A stretch of DNA of 64,000 bases from Corallococcus caeni (GCF_036245865.1 NZ_BTTW01000013.1:62001-126000); one strand, 5' to 3'; counted from the stretch's first letter, positions 48,413 to 57,586 are shown. Notes: a model not told the origin generated them from the sequence alone. Numbers and translations are program-made.

Positions 48413-50917
48413 TCATAGGTCCTGGGCCTCCTCGTAGGACAGCTCGACGCCGTCGCTTTCGCCGGACGGGGGTGCCCATGCCAGCAGTTCGCCGGGCGTG
48501 GTGACGATGCGCTCGAAGAGGGTCGGCGGCGTGCCTTCGCGATGCAGCCGCTGCACCACCACCGAGCGCAATCCATCAATGCCCGCGAGCGCGCCGTACA
48601 CGTCCGAAAGCTGGAGGTCCTGGCCCAGCTCCACGCGGTCCGGATCCAGCAACCCCAGGTCGCGCTCCGGGTCGCGATCCACGCCCAGGCGCAGGCGCGT
48701 CTCCTGGAGCACCGCGACCGGATCCGCGCCCCTCACCACGCGCAGCAGCACCTTCAACCGCACCTCCACGCGCTGCCGGTTGATCAGGTGCAGCTCCACC
48801 CCAGGCGCCACCCGCGCCGCCAGGTGCGCGTGCAGCGCTTCCAGGTCGGACGCACGCAGGGCCGCCCCCTCCGGCCCGGACACCACCACCTTCAAGGACC
48901 GGCGGCGCACGGCGTCGCGGAACACGTTCGCGCGGTGCACGCCGTCGAACACCAACGTCAGCGCCAGCACGTCCGGCAGCGACACCGCGCGGTCCATCGC
49001 GCCCACCGTGGCGGGCCCTCGCACCCGCGCCAGCGAGGGCTCCTCCGGATCCGTCCCACCGGCCAGCGGCAGCGGGTTGAAGGTCTTCTCCACGCAGGGA
49101 TTCGGCGTCGCCATCGCCATCAATCGCAGCGCGGCCCGGTTCCCGCCCGTCCCCCGCCCCACGCGATACCGGACCCGCACCTCCGCGCCCAGGGGCAACG
49201 CCGAGCCGTGATCCTCGCCGCCGAAGCGCAGGCGCGCGGCCCCGGCCGGCAGCGGCTCCACCGCGAAGGCCAGCGCATCCGGCGCCGCGTCCAGGAGCGA
49301 ATCCACCGGCTGCCACGCGCGTCCCCCCACCGTGAGGGACACCTCCGGCCGACGCCCTCCCGAGTGGCTCGGGTCGCGCAGCCACGTCACCGGCGCGTGA
49401 AGCAACGGCACCGTGCGCAGGTCCAGCGCGGGCACGGCGACCTCCTCCACCGTGGAGCCCTCGCTGACGAGCGCGTTGTTGCCCAGCAACACCACCCGGT
49501 CCAACGCGTACGCGCGCGACAGCGGCGGCTGGAACGTCACCTGCGTCATCGGCGTGCGCTGACCCGGCGGAATCTCCATGCGCACGCGCAGCACGCGCAG
49601 CGCTTCGCGGTAGAGCCGCTCGGTGCCCTTCGCGCCGCCGGGGCCCAGGCGCTCCACGTCCTCGGCCAGCACCAGCCAGTCCCCTGGACGCACCGGAGGC
49701 TCCTGTGACGAGAGCCCGGATGCATCCGTCAGCGCCAAGAGGTAGACCGTGTCCGTGCCGGCCCCCGCCACGCCCAGCGGCCGGGCCACCCCCGCCTCCG
49801 CGCCGAAGGCGAGGTCCGCCCGGTTCAGCGCCTCGCTTCCCTTGAGGATGACGAGCTGATCCCGCGCCTCCTGGATGAGGCTGTTCACGAAGGCATCCAG
49901 GAACGTGACCATCTGGTCCAACCGCACGGCGTGCAACGCCGGGTCCTCGTCCGCGCAGGGAGCCAGGGCCGCCTCCAGCGCGGCCAGCGCCTCCGCCTGC
50001 CGCTTCTGGAGGTTGCGAAGCTGCCTCGCGAGGATCTCCTGTGACTCGGACAACGCCCCCACGGGACGGCCAGGAGGAGGCACCGCCTGCGCCACGACCT
50101 TCTGGGCCTCGCACAGCTGTTCGCAGAGCGCGTCCAGGGTGCCCTTGCACGCGGCATCCCCGCCCAGGTCCAGCGTCTTCATCAGCGACGCCAGCTTGCG
50201 AGCATCCTGCTTCGCCCGAGCCACCCGCCGCTCCTCCAGCGGACCGTGGCGCTGCACCTCGATGCGCTCCTGAAGTCCCGCGACCACCGACCCCGGCCCG
50301 AAGATGCCACCCGTGGGCGCCGGAGCACCGGGCTCACCCGCCTCGCCGGAAGGAGTGCCGGTTCCTCCCGTGCCCGTGCCCCCCGTTCCCGTGCCTCCGC
50401 CCGTCCCTGTTCCCGTGCCCGTCTCCGCCCCCGTGCGAGGAGGCAGGAACGCGCGAAGCTCATTGAGCTCCGGCAGCAGGCGCAGGGGCGCGAGCGTCTC
50501 GAAGACGGCGGCGGCCTCTTCCCCCTCCGCCGCTGAGTTCACCGCCGTTCCAGCGGCCAGCGTGCCGCGCACGTTCGCCTTGCAGCGGAAGTGCTGGAGC
50601 CCCACCGCCGCGGTGCCCGGGCTCGGGCGGTAGCCGATGTGCCCGAGCAGCTTGGAGACGGAGTCCTCCAGCCGCGCGGTGGCGAGGAAGCCCTCCTCCG
50701 CCCACGCCTGCTGGTACGTCCACAGCACGTGCAGCGCCAGCGCCACGCTGTCGAGCAGCCCGCGCCCCAGGTCCACCGACGACGGCGCCGCGTACGCGAG
50801 CGGGTTCCAGGTCGGCGCCTCGTCCAGCCGGGAGAAGACGATGCGCGCCGACGCTCCCAGCCGGGTGCGGAGCTGCTCATGCGTCAGCGCCTGGTGCGTG
50901 GAAGGAACGCGGCTCAT
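48413..50917 (-). CDS. Baseplate J-like protein, second copy
   Basis: An 834-residue baseplate wedge protein of the J (gp6-like) type. The N-terminus has the usual helical start (LLDSVALALHVLWTYQQAWAEEGFLATARLEDSVSKLLGHIGYRPSPGTAA). The C-terminus has the J-type ending with VELHLINRQRVEVRLKVLLRV and LGQDLQLSDVYGALAGIDGLRSVVVQRL. The same ending occurs in the neighbouring J protein (NGDVQLADLYQAVLRVPGV). Residues about 165-195 are a Thr/Gly repeat linker, and residues 220-360 are an inserted helical region. Its ATG overlaps the preceding stop (ATGA). It is followed by the palindrome-bearing gap. Confidence 0.83.
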   Translation of the reverse strand: MSRVPSTHQALTHEQLRTRLGASARIVFSRLDEAPTWNPLAYAAPSSVDLGRGLLDSVALALHVLWTYQQAWAEEGFLATARLEDSVSKLLGHIGYRPSPGTAAVGLQHFRCKANVRGTLAAGTAVNSAAEGEEAAAVFETLAPLRLLPELNELRAFLPPRTGAETGTGTGTGGGTGTGGTGTGGTGTPSGEAGEPGAPAPTGGIFGPGSVVAGLQERIEVQRHGPLEERRVARAKQDARKLASLMKTLDLGGDAACKGTLDALCEQLCEAQKVVAQAVPPPGRPVGALSESQEILARQLRNLQKRQAEALAALEAALAPCADEDPALHAVRLDQMVTFLDAFVNSLIQEARDQLVILKGSEALNRADLAFGAEAGVARPLGVAGAGTDTVYLLALTDASGLSSQEPPVRPGDWLVLAEDVERLGPGGAKGTERLYREALRVLRVRMEIPPGQRTPMTQVTFQPPLSRAYALDRVVLLGNNALVSEGSTVEEVAVPALDLRTVPLLHAPVTWLRDPSHSGGRRPEVSLTVGGRAWQPVDSLLDAAPDALAFAVEPLPAGAARLRFGGEDHGSALPLGAEVRVRYRVGRGTGGNRAALRLMAMATPNPCVEKTFNPLPLAGGTDPEEPSLARVRGPATVGAMDRAVSLPDVLALTLVFDGVHRANVFRDAVRRRSLKVVVSGPEGAALRASDLEALHAHLAARVAPGVELHLINRQRVEVRLKVLLRVVRGADPVAVLQETRLRLGVDRDPERDLGLLDPDRVELGQDLQLSDVYGALAGIDGLRSVVVQRLHREGTPPTLFERIVTTPGELLAWAPPSGESDGVELSYEEAQDL

Positions 50918-53900
50918 CGCAGCCCTCCGCAGACCTGCACCGTGAGGACGCCCTCGGAGCCCGGCCAGTACCCCCCGCGCGCGGTGGCCACCTCCTCCGG
51001 TCCGATGGGGATGACGCCCGCCTCCAGCCGCTCCTGCGCGTGGGGCTCCAGCCGGCGGAAGCGCTTCACCCGCACCGCCGTCACTCCCGGCACGCGCAGC
51101 ACCGCCTGGTACAGGTCCGCGAGCTGCACGTCGCCGTTCAGGCCGGAGCGGTCCGGATCCAGCAGGCCCCCGTCACCCGCGATGGCGCCCACCACCGCGT
51201 CGCGCAATTGATCCGCCTGCGCGTGCGGCGCGGCGTCCACCTCCAGGTCCAGATCCAGCGGCACCCACCGGGGCGGCAGCGCTTCCACGTCCACGCCCAG
51301 CAGGCGGAGCTCCTCCAACCGCCGCCGCACTCCGGCCCAGCGCCGCAGCAGCTCGTCGCGGTCCAGCGTGTCCTCGTCGCGCAGCAGCACCGTCACGCGG
51401 ATGACCGTGCGCAGGTCCCGACTCACGGCGCGCGCGGAGGCTCCGGCCACCTCCGGCAACTGCTGAAGCATGCGCACGTAGTCCTCGACGGTGACGGCGG
51501 ACAAGGGCTGCGACACGCCTGCTGGCGCGCGGTAGCGGATGGAGTCGAGCGACTCCGGATCGCGTCCCCCCACCGCGGGCAGAGGGTTGTCCACGCGCAC
51601 CAGCAGGCGCAGGTCGTCCATCGACTGGGCCAGCAGCTCGCCCGCGGACGCGGAGCGCTGCGGATCCAACGGCACCTGGAGCAGCCGCGTGAGCACGCCC
51701 TCCCCCACGTTCGCCAACGTCCCCAGGCCAATGCGCAGCGACAGCCCCAGCGCCGTCTCCCGGGGCGGCAGCGCGGCGCCGTTGACGCCATCGCCCCAGC
51801 GCAGGCTTGCACCGCCCGTGGGAGTCGCTCGCAGGACGACGACCTCATCCCCCGGTCCCTGGACGGACAGATCGTCCACCAGCGTCCACGGGTCGTCCTC
51901 CACGCTCACCTGGAGCTGGGGCGTCCCGCGCCGGGCTTCATCTCCCGGCAACGGATACCCGGAGGCCTGGACGCTGACCGGGTGGAACGGCAGGGCCCAC
52001 TCGCGCTCCTCGCTGCCATCCACGACGGGTGACAGCAGCGCGCGCCACTGCGCGAGGCCGCGCGCGAAGGGCTCCGCCGAGTCCGCTTCGAAGCCCTCCG
52101 GAAGCGGTGTCACCGGCAGCCCGTGATGCGCGGGCACCACGTTGCCCAGCACCGTCGCGCGAGGCCCGGGCGCGGGGTCCCCCGGGGCCAGGAACGCCTC
52201 CGGCGCGAAGCGGCGGGGATCCCACCCGACGAAGGTCGTATCGGTGGCGAGCGCCACGGACGTCACGCGCACCACGTGACCGCCCTCGCCGCGCCCCTGG
52301 TAGAGGATCAGCCACCGGCCAGGCTCCAGCTCCGGGTAGAGGCCCGCGAGCGTGGCCCCGGTGTCCCCCGCCTGCACGGACTCCGCGAGCGTCACGGCCT
52401 CCAGCCGGGGGAAGTAGGACAGGGGCGACTCGGTGACGAACACCAGCGAGTGCTCGTCCGTGGTGGCGTTCGCCACCAGCGTGTCGGCCGGGAGCTCCAG
52501 CACGCCGCCCCCGGTGAGGAACTCCAGCGCGGTGGTGCCGGGCGGAAGCACCTGCAGGTGCAGCGCCTCCAGCCGGGCCTGCACCAGCGCGGCGAGCGCG
52601 GTGGCATCCAACCGGAAGCGCAGCATCACCGTGGCGGAGAGTCCGGGGTCCGGTACGTAGTCCAGGCCGCGCGCGTGGTCCTCCACGGAGCGCCGCAGCC
52701 GGGCGTCCTCCAGGAAGCCCTCCACCACGGCGCGCTCCTGCTGGTACGCCAGCGAGTCGAGCTGCGCGGCCACCGCCTCCAGCAGCATGGTCGTGAAGTC
52801 CGCGGGCCCGCGGTCCTCCCAAGGCGCCATCACCGTGCGGGCCCGCTCCAGCATCACCGCCAGCAGCGACTGCGCGTCACGCGCCTGGTAGTCCACCAAC
52901 GCCCCGGGGGCGGGCCGCTCTGGCGCCGCGAGAAACGGGCGCGGCTGCGGATCCCGCACGTCACACCCCGGCACCACGTCCGGAGCCCACGCGCCCACGA
53001 ACGGCGCCGGGTCGCGAGGACCGTCGCCCGGCACGGGCACCGCCGCGCGCGAGATGGCGGCGTCGGGCACCAGCCGCAGGTCCACGGTCTCCGGGGGCGG
53101 CAGGCCCCCCGCGAGGAGCACCGGAGGCACCTCTGGAGCACCGGGCGTCCGGTACGGCAGCGGCCCCACCTCCAGGAACGGCAGGCCCGCGCCCTGCGCG
53201 AACAACGCGGGCGAAGCGGACAGCTCCGCGTCCGTCTCCAGCACGAGGGGCGCGCCCACGATGGCCGTGAAGAGCGAGTCGTACGCTCGGATCTCCCCCG
53301 GCCCCAGCCGCGGCCCATGCGCATGCCGGTGCCAGGTGAGCTGCGCCAGCAGCAGCTGCTCGGCCTGGAGCCAGCCCGCGTGCACCGACGTCCAGGCCTC
53401 GGTGCGCCGCACCAGCGCCGTGCGCAGCCCGCCCTCCAGTTGCAGCGCGGTGCCGGTGATGACGAAGAGGGAGCAGTCCTCGACGGCAATCTCCCCCGGC
53501 GTGCCCACGTCCAGCACCGGCTCCAGACCGCCCAGCGGCGCGGCCACATGTAGCCCCACGACGTCCGCATCGGAGGGGAACGCAGGCAGCGTCAGCGGTC
53601 CCACGACCGAAGCCGACAGTGCATCCAGCGCGGCGGTGAGCCAGTCCGACCACGCCGAGGCCGGCTGCGCGGCCACCGGAACCGGCGCGGCCGACACTCG
53701 GCTCACCTCCACGTCGCGAACCGCCACCGGCTCCAGGGAAGGGCCGCCCAGCACCCGCATGCCCGTGGCGCGCGAGCCGCCCGCGACGTCCTCCACCTGC
53801 CCGATGCCCGCTTCGATGCCCTGCCCGCCCAGCGCGAGCAGGCCCAGCGCGAACGCCCCCTGCACCCGCTGCACGGTGAAGCCGCGCAACTGCAGCGCGC

Positions 53901-54684
53901 CCACGGAAGCCGCCATCAGCCCGACGCTCCACTCCGTCCCCAGCGCCTTCACGTCAGTGACGGACACGTCCACCGCGGACAGTCCCTCGCCCTCCTCCCG
54001 GGCGACCAGCACCCGAGCGCCGGTCGCGCTTCCGCCGGACACCATCGCCACCGTGAGCCCGGACAGGTCCGCGCGGGTGAAGCCCGCCAGCTCCATGCCC
54101 ACGCCCGCCCCTACGCCCACGACGTCCCGCACCGTCACATCCGCCCACTGCGAGCGCTGACAGACCGCCCGCACGCCAAAGGCCTCGCCCACCGTAGCCT
54201 CCACGGCCCCGATGGACAGGCCCGTCACGCGGGCCTCCGCCGCCAGGAGCCGGAGCCCCGTCGCGTCCTCGCCCTTCGCCGCCGTCACCGAGAGCGAGTC
54301 GATGACCACCGTGCCGTCAGGGGTCTCCACGCTCAGCGCCGCGCAGTCGCCCGGGGAGTTGGCGCTCACCGTGACGTCCGCCACCTCCACCCGAGCGCCC
54401 AGGAGGATCAACCCGGCGTCCACCGCCACCACCGTCACGCCCGAAAGGCTGGTGACGAGGCCCGTGACCTCGAGCGTTGCGCCATCGAGCTTCAGCGCCA
54501 CTCCCGGCCCACCCGTGAGCCGCAGCGCGTGCGCGGGCGTGCCGACGACAAGGTCCGTGGTGAGCACGCCCTCGCCCACGGGCAGCACCCACTCCACCTC
54601 GCCCGGCGGCGTCGCCAGCAACGCGGCCTGCGCCGCCGCGAGCGATGCCTCCAGCGGCAATGACAGCAGGACGCGCACGCTCAC
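50914..54684 (-). CDS. Baseplate J-like protein with N-terminal repeat/beta-helix region
   Basis: A 1256-residue protein. Residues 1-540 are strand-rich repeats in which an ATGxRxL-like turn recurs (near 142, 218 and 306; weaker copies between), suggesting a beta-helix. From about 599 (YQARDAQSLLAVMLERARTV, then FTTMLLEAVAAQLDSLAYQQERAVVEGFL) to the end it is a complete baseplate J (gp6-like) protein with the LNGDVQLADLYQAVLRVPGV ending. It should form the baseplate wedge. The start is GTG 54684, with GGAGG seven bases upstream, overlapping the stop of a 31-codon ORF. That upstream ORF is a partial duplicate of this gene's own start. The open frame continues further upstream but lacks coding character there. 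Confidence 0.87.
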   Translation of the reverse strand: MSVRVLLSLPLEASLAAAQAALLATPPGEVEWVLPVGEGVLTTDLVVGTPAHALRLTGGPGVALKLDGATLEVTGLVTSLSGVTVVAVDAGLILLGARVEVADVTVSANSPGDCAALSVETPDGTVVIDSLSVTAAKGEDATGLRLLAAEARVTGLSIGAVEATVGEAFGVRAVCQRSQWADVTVRDVVGVGAGVGMELAGFTRADLSGLTVAMVSGGSATGARVLVAREEGEGLSAVDVSVTDVKALGTEWSVGLMAASVGALQLRGFTVQRVQGAFALGLLALGGQGIEAGIGQVEDVAGGSRATGMRVLGGPSLEPVAVRDVEVSRVSAAPVPVAAQPASAWSDWLTAALDALSASVVGPLTLPAFPSDADVVGLHVAAPLGGLEPVLDVGTPGEIAVEDCSLFVITGTALQLEGGLRTALVRRTEAWTSVHAGWLQAEQLLLAQLTWHRHAHGPRLGPGEIRAYDSLFTAIVGAPLVLETDAELSASPALFAQGAGLPFLEVGPLPYRTPGAPEVPPVLLAGGLPPPETVDLRLVPDAAISRAAVPVPGDGPRDPAPFVGAWAPDVVPGCDVRDPQPRPFLAAPERPAPGALVDYQARDAQSLLAVMLERARTVMAPWEDRGPADFTTMLLEAVAAQLDSLAYQQERAVVEGFLEDARLRRSVEDHARGLDYVPDPGLSATVMLRFRLDATALAALVQARLEALHLQVLPPGTTALEFLTGGGVLELPADTLVANATTDEHSLVFVTESPLSYFPRLEAVTLAESVQAGDTGATLAGLYPELEPGRWLILYQGRGEGGHVVRVTSVALATDTTFVGWDPRRFAPEAFLAPGDPAPGPRATVLGNVVPAHHGLPVTPLPEGFEADSAEPFARGLAQWRALLSPVVDGSEEREWALPFHPVSVQASGYPLPGDEARRGTPQLQVSVEDDPWTLVDDLSVQGPGDEVVVLRATPTGGASLRWGDGVNGAALPPRETALGLSLRIGLGTLANVGEGVLTRLLQVPLDPQRSASAGELLAQSMDDLRLLVRVDNPLPAVGGRDPESLDSIRYRAPAGVSQPLSAVTVEDYVRMLQQLPEVAGASARAVSRDLRTVIRVTVLLRDEDTLDRDELLRRWAGVRRRLEELRLLGVDVEALPPRWVPLDLDLEVDAAPHAQADQLRDAVVGAIAGDGGLLDPDRSGLNGDVQLADLYQAVLRVPGVTAVRVKRFRRLEPHAQERLEAGVIPIGPEEVATARGGYWPGSEGVLTVQVCGGLR

Positions 54685-54792
54685 GGCAGCGCCTCCAGGT
54701 GCAACGGCTCCGCGTGCTCCGCCCCCATGACCAGCGAAGCCTCCAGCGCCAACGTCCGCAGGACGCGCGCGCTCACGGCGGCGCCTCCAGGT
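54642..54792. repeat. Tandem direct repeat spanning the baseplate-J start
   Basis: Two 59-base copies, 54642-54700 and 54734-54792, are offset by 92 bases and match at 52 of 59 positions. Each copy contains, on the minus strand, the ribosome site GGAGGCGC-GCC and a GTGAGCG start. The upstream copy overlaps the end of the gp25 gene; the downstream copy is the real start of the baseplate-J gene. Confidence 0.85.
54681..54776 (-). CDS. 31-codon leader ORF, duplicated start of baseplate J
   Basis: GTG 54776 to TGA 54681. The peptide begins VSARVL and contains LEASL, matching the downstream protein's VSVRVL...LEASL. Its GTG overlaps the gp25 stop (GTGA) and its own stop overlaps the baseplate-J GTG (GTGA), so it could relay ribosomes from gp25 to J. 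Most differences between the copies change amino acids, so it may simply be a decaying remnant. Confidence 0.4.
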   Translation of the reverse strand: MSARVLRTLALEASLVMGAEHAEPLHLEALP

Positions 54793-55147
54793 CCCGGCGG
54801 AACAGCTCCGCGTACTCCTCACCCGTCGCCAGCAGCGTGTAGAGGATGTCCACGTAGAGCGTCGCGTCCTCGGCGCTCACCTTCACCGCGTCCAGGCGCA
54901 CCACGTCGCGCATGAACTCCTGCACGTTGAGGCGGATGATGTACTCGGCCGCGGCGGCGGCCTCCGGGCTCGCGGCGCCGAACACCATCCGCTGCACGCC
55001 GCACCCGAAGCGCGGCCGGTTCACCCGCTCTCCGGGCAGCGTGAAGAGCAGTTGCTCCAGCTGTTGCCGGACGACCTGCGTGGGCCCCACCGTGCGGGGC
55101 GTGCCCAGGTCTCCCAGCTGGAAGGGGAAGTGCAGGCCGCGTCCCAT
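54773..55147 (-). CDS. gp25-like baseplate wedge protein
   Basis: A 124-residue protein of the GPW/gp25 family. Motifs are VRQQLEQLLFTLPGERVNRPRFGCGVQRMVF (the conserved gp25 loop of the type LLxTxxGER...xxxYGxxL) and a C-terminal strand pair. gp25 joins the tube/sheath start to the baseplate wedges in T4, T6SS and eCIS particles. ATG 55147 shares one base with the previous stop (TGATG). Size is normal for the family. Confidence 0.92.
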   Translation of the reverse strand: MGRGLHFPFQLGDLGTPRTVGPTQVVRQQLEQLLFTLPGERVNRPRFGCGVQRMVFGAASPEAAAAAEYIIRLNVQEFMRDVVRLDAVKVSAEDATLYVDILYTLLATGEEYAELFRRDLEAPP

Positions 55148-56334
55148 CACGCCACCCCGTTGAGCGCGTCGCGCGCCAGGTCCACGTCCACCTCGTAGCG
55201 GGCCAGCGCCTCCGCCCACACCCAGCGGTGCCGCGCGCCGCGCACGTACCAGGTGCCGTCCATCAGCTTGCCCGCGCCCACCAGCCCCACCGGACGCCGC
55301 GCGCGGAGGATGCGCTCGTACCGCAGCCCCTGAACCGTGCCGTTCGCCTCCGCCAGCCAGTCCGCCTCGCGGTAGTCCGCCCACGCCAGGTTCTCCACCT
55401 CCGGCACGTCGTGCGGCACGTCCACGAACTGCAACCCCACCGCCTTCGTCTGGGGCCGCCTGGGCAGCACCGCCGCCATGCGCGCCTTGAGGATGTCCGC
55501 GCGGCTCGTCGTCCCCATGCGAGGGAAGCGCGGCGCCGTCACCACCGCGGAGCGGATGCGCCGCGTGCGCTCGTCGATGTGCTCGCCCCGCAGCTCCGTG
55601 GGCCGGTGGCTCTCCCAGCGCGCCTTGAGCTCGATGACGGACGGCGTGGAGCGTGGAATCAGCGACAGGTCCGGCTGCTTCGGCCCGTCCGGCCGGGGCA
55701 GGTGGAAGTGGCCCACGCACTCCGCCGCCGCGTTCGCGCCCGCGCCCACCGGGCCCTGCTTGCGCTCCACGAAGGCCTCATAGCCGTTGCGCCGCGCCAG
55801 CCACCGGACGAGCGCCGCATCCGTGCCGCGCTGGAGCACCACCGCGCGCGCCGGGTCGCGCACCGGCGCCGTCTCCTGCACGTCCAGCGCGAAGCCGTAT
55901 TCGCCGTAGAGCTGCCGCACGATGCCGGCGTCGGACAGCCCGCTGAACGACCGCGTGCGCTCCTCCAGGTGCATCAGGCACGACGCGTCCAGCCCGTACA
56001 CCTCCAGCGACGAGTCCGGCACGCGCGACGGGCCGAAGTACGGCTCCACCGCGGTGATGTAGCCGTCGAACACCACGTCCTGCACGTCTGGCGCCTCGCT
56101 GTCCGGAAGCCCCAGCCCGAAGCTGATGGTGATGCGCTTGAGCAGCGCGAACCGGCCGTCCGCCAGCGCGTCCCAGTCCCCCGCGTCCGTGGGCGCCATG
56201 TCCAGCGACAGGTGGAAGGACGACGCGTCGTCGGTGCGCTCGTCCACCTCCAGGCGTGACACCCGGCCGCGGGCGTCCGTCATGGGCTGCCCGTCCACCC
56301 ACAGCTGGAGGAACGCCGCGCGCTGCTCCGCCAT
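55147..56334 (-). CDS. gpD/gp27-like tail hub protein (late control D type)
   Basis: A 395-residue protein resembling phage late control D / gp27-like hub proteins. The N-terminal barrel has FLQLWVDGQPMTDARGRVSRLEVDERTDDASSFHLSL; a second domain has FSGLSDAGIVRQLYGEYGFALDV and a QRGTDAALVRWLARRNGYEAFVE helix typical of the hub, followed by a late MDGTWYVRGARHRW region. It should form the trimeric hub between tube and spike. ATG 56334 shares its first base with the stop of the LysM gene (TGATG). A longer open frame upstream lacks support. Confidence 0.88.
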   Translation of the reverse strand: MAEQRAAFLQLWVDGQPMTDARGRVSRLEVDERTDDASSFHLSLDMAPTDAGDWDALADGRFALLKRITISFGLGLPDSEAPDVQDVVFDGYITAVEPYFGPSRVPDSSLEVYGLDASCLMHLEERTRSFSGLSDAGIVRQLYGEYGFALDVQETAPVRDPARAVVLQRGTDAALVRWLARRNGYEAFVERKQGPVGAGANAAAECVGHFHLPRPDGPKQPDLSLIPRSTPSVIELKARWESHRPTELRGEHIDERTRRIRSAVVTAPRFPRMGTTSRADILKARMAAVLPRRPQTKAVGLQFVDVPHDVPEVENLAWADYREADWLAEANGTVQGLRYERILRARRPVGLVGAGKLMDGTWYVRGARHRWVWAEALARYEVDVDLARDALNGVA

Positions 56335-56612
56335 CAGGGCTTCTCCGGGATGAGCAGCACCGTGCCCGGCACCAGGAGCGCCTCGGGCTCGAAGGTGGGG
56401 TTGGCGTCCACGATGCGCCACGCCTGGAACGGGTCGCTGAAGTAGCGCTGCGCGAGCAGATCCAACCGGTCCCCCGCCACCACCTTGTGCAAGAGGGACG
56501 TGGGCACGCGCGGCGCCACCCGGGGCACGTAAAGCGACACCGTGGCGCCCTCCGGGCCCAGCGGCACCGCGTACGTCGGCAGGTCCTTGTGTCGCGAGGA
56601 GGGGTCGCTCAT
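56334..56612 (-). CDS. LysM-domain baseplate hub protein
   Basis: A 92-residue protein. Residues 40-90 are a LysM domain (HKVVAGDRLDLLAQRYFSD...VLLIPE). Small LysM proteins (Afp7/gp53-like) are regular members of eCIS and tail loci and bind at the baseplate rather than acting as secreted wall binders; no signal peptide is present here. It lies between the CIS-tube gene and the hub gene, the usual order. Confidence 0.9.
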   Translation of the reverse strand: MSDPSSRHKDLPTYAVPLGPEGATVSLYVPRVAPRVPTSLLHKVVAGDRLDLLAQRYFSDPFQAWRIVDANPTFEPEALLVPGTVLLIPEKP

Positions 56613-56622
56613 GGCCTTCTCT

Positions 56623-57351
56623 TCAGCTCGCTCCGTTGAGCTTCACCTGCGGCGCCAGGGCCTGCGCGATGAGGGTGCTCGCGTCCGCGCCCTTCACCAC
56701 CGCCAGGTCCTCCATCCGCAGGCGCAGGTCGCGCAGGTTGGCGAACGCCTGGGCCACCTTGTTGTTGGCCGCGTTCTCCCCCACCTCCAGGATGCGCATG
56801 CGCAGGTCCACCTCCGCGCGCAGCGGGTACAGCGCCGGGTCAAACCGCTGCTCCACGATGGTCATGCCGGTGATGACCACCGGGAAGGTGCGCGGCCCCA
56901 GCATCAGCAGCAGCTCCGTGGGGTTGAGCGACACGAGCTTCGTCGCGGGCTTCTTCTCCTCCTCGCCCGTCTGGTCCTTGCCCAGCGCCATGCCCTCCAG
57001 GATGGCCAGCTCCGGCAGCACGCCCTGCGTGCCCGCCCCGGTCGTGTCGCGCAGGAGCGCCTCCGTCACGTCGAAGACGAGCTTGAGGGCAATCGTCTCG
57101 CTCTTGGCGTGCAGGCCGCCGCCGCGCTGGGCGTCGGTGAGGACCTTGGTCTGCTCGGGCGTCTTGCCGGGCTTCGTCTCCCACTGGCCCGCGCGCGTGC
57201 GCGTCACCGTCTCCGGGTTGTACTGGAAGCGCAGCGCGCGCACGGACGGCTCGGACTTCTTGTCGTCGGCCGTCTGCGGCAGCGTCACCAGCATGCCCTT
57301 CTGGAGCTGCTGGTCGAACGCGATGAGCGTCGGGTCCAGGTTGCGCGTCAT
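56623..57351 (-). CDS. Contractile injection system tube/hub protein (CIS_tube type)
   Basis: A 242-residue protein of the CIS_tube type (Pvc7/Afp7-like N-terminal domain). Features are RFQYNPETVTRTRAG, IALKLVFDVTEALL, and LMLGPRTFPVVITGMTIVEQRFDPALYPLRAEV, the standard core seen before the LysM domain in eCIS proteins. In many eCIS the LysM domain is fused to this protein; here it is the separate next gene. ATG 57351 overlaps the previous stop by ATGA. Confidence 0.88.
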   Translation of the reverse strand: MTRNLDPTLIAFDQQLQKGMLVTLPQTADDKKSEPSVRALRFQYNPETVTRTRAGQWETKPGKTPEQTKVLTDAQRGGGLHAKSETIALKLVFDVTEALLRDTTGAGTQGVLPELAILEGMALGKDQTGEEEKKPATKLVSLNPTELLLMLGPRTFPVVITGMTIVEQRFDPALYPLRAEVDLRMRILEVGENAANNKVAQAFANLRDLRLRMEDLAVVKGADASTLIAQALAPQVKLNGAS

Positions 57352-57566
57352 CCGTTGCCCCGGGCACCGGTACCGGCCGACTCGCGCTGGGCCAGGCCGC
57401 GGGCGATGGCTTCGTTGTTCTTGTCCATCAGCGTCACCACCGTCTGGGTGAGCAGCTTCATGAACTCCTTGGGGTTCTCCGGCACGCTGCGCAGCATCCA
57501 CGCGAGCTCCCGCTCCAGCTCACGGCGGGTGAGTCCGACCTGTCCTTGCACCGGGGGTGGGGCCAT
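57348..57566 (-). CDS. Small conserved-type tail operon protein
   Basis: A 72-residue helical protein (LTRRELERELAWMLRSVPENPKEFMKLLTQTVVTLMDKN). ATG 57566 is chosen, with AGAGAGGAC about 10 bases upstream; the frame is open further upstream. The stop overlaps the next start. No firm family. Its position between the gp26-like and CIS-tube genes suggests a baseplate chaperone or adaptor. Confidence 0.62.
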   Translation of the reverse strand: MAPPPVQGQVGLTRRELERELAWMLRSVPENPKEFMKLLTQTVVTLMDKNNEAIARGLAQRESAGTGARGNG

Positions 57567-57586
57567 GGCGTGTGCGTCCTCTCTCG

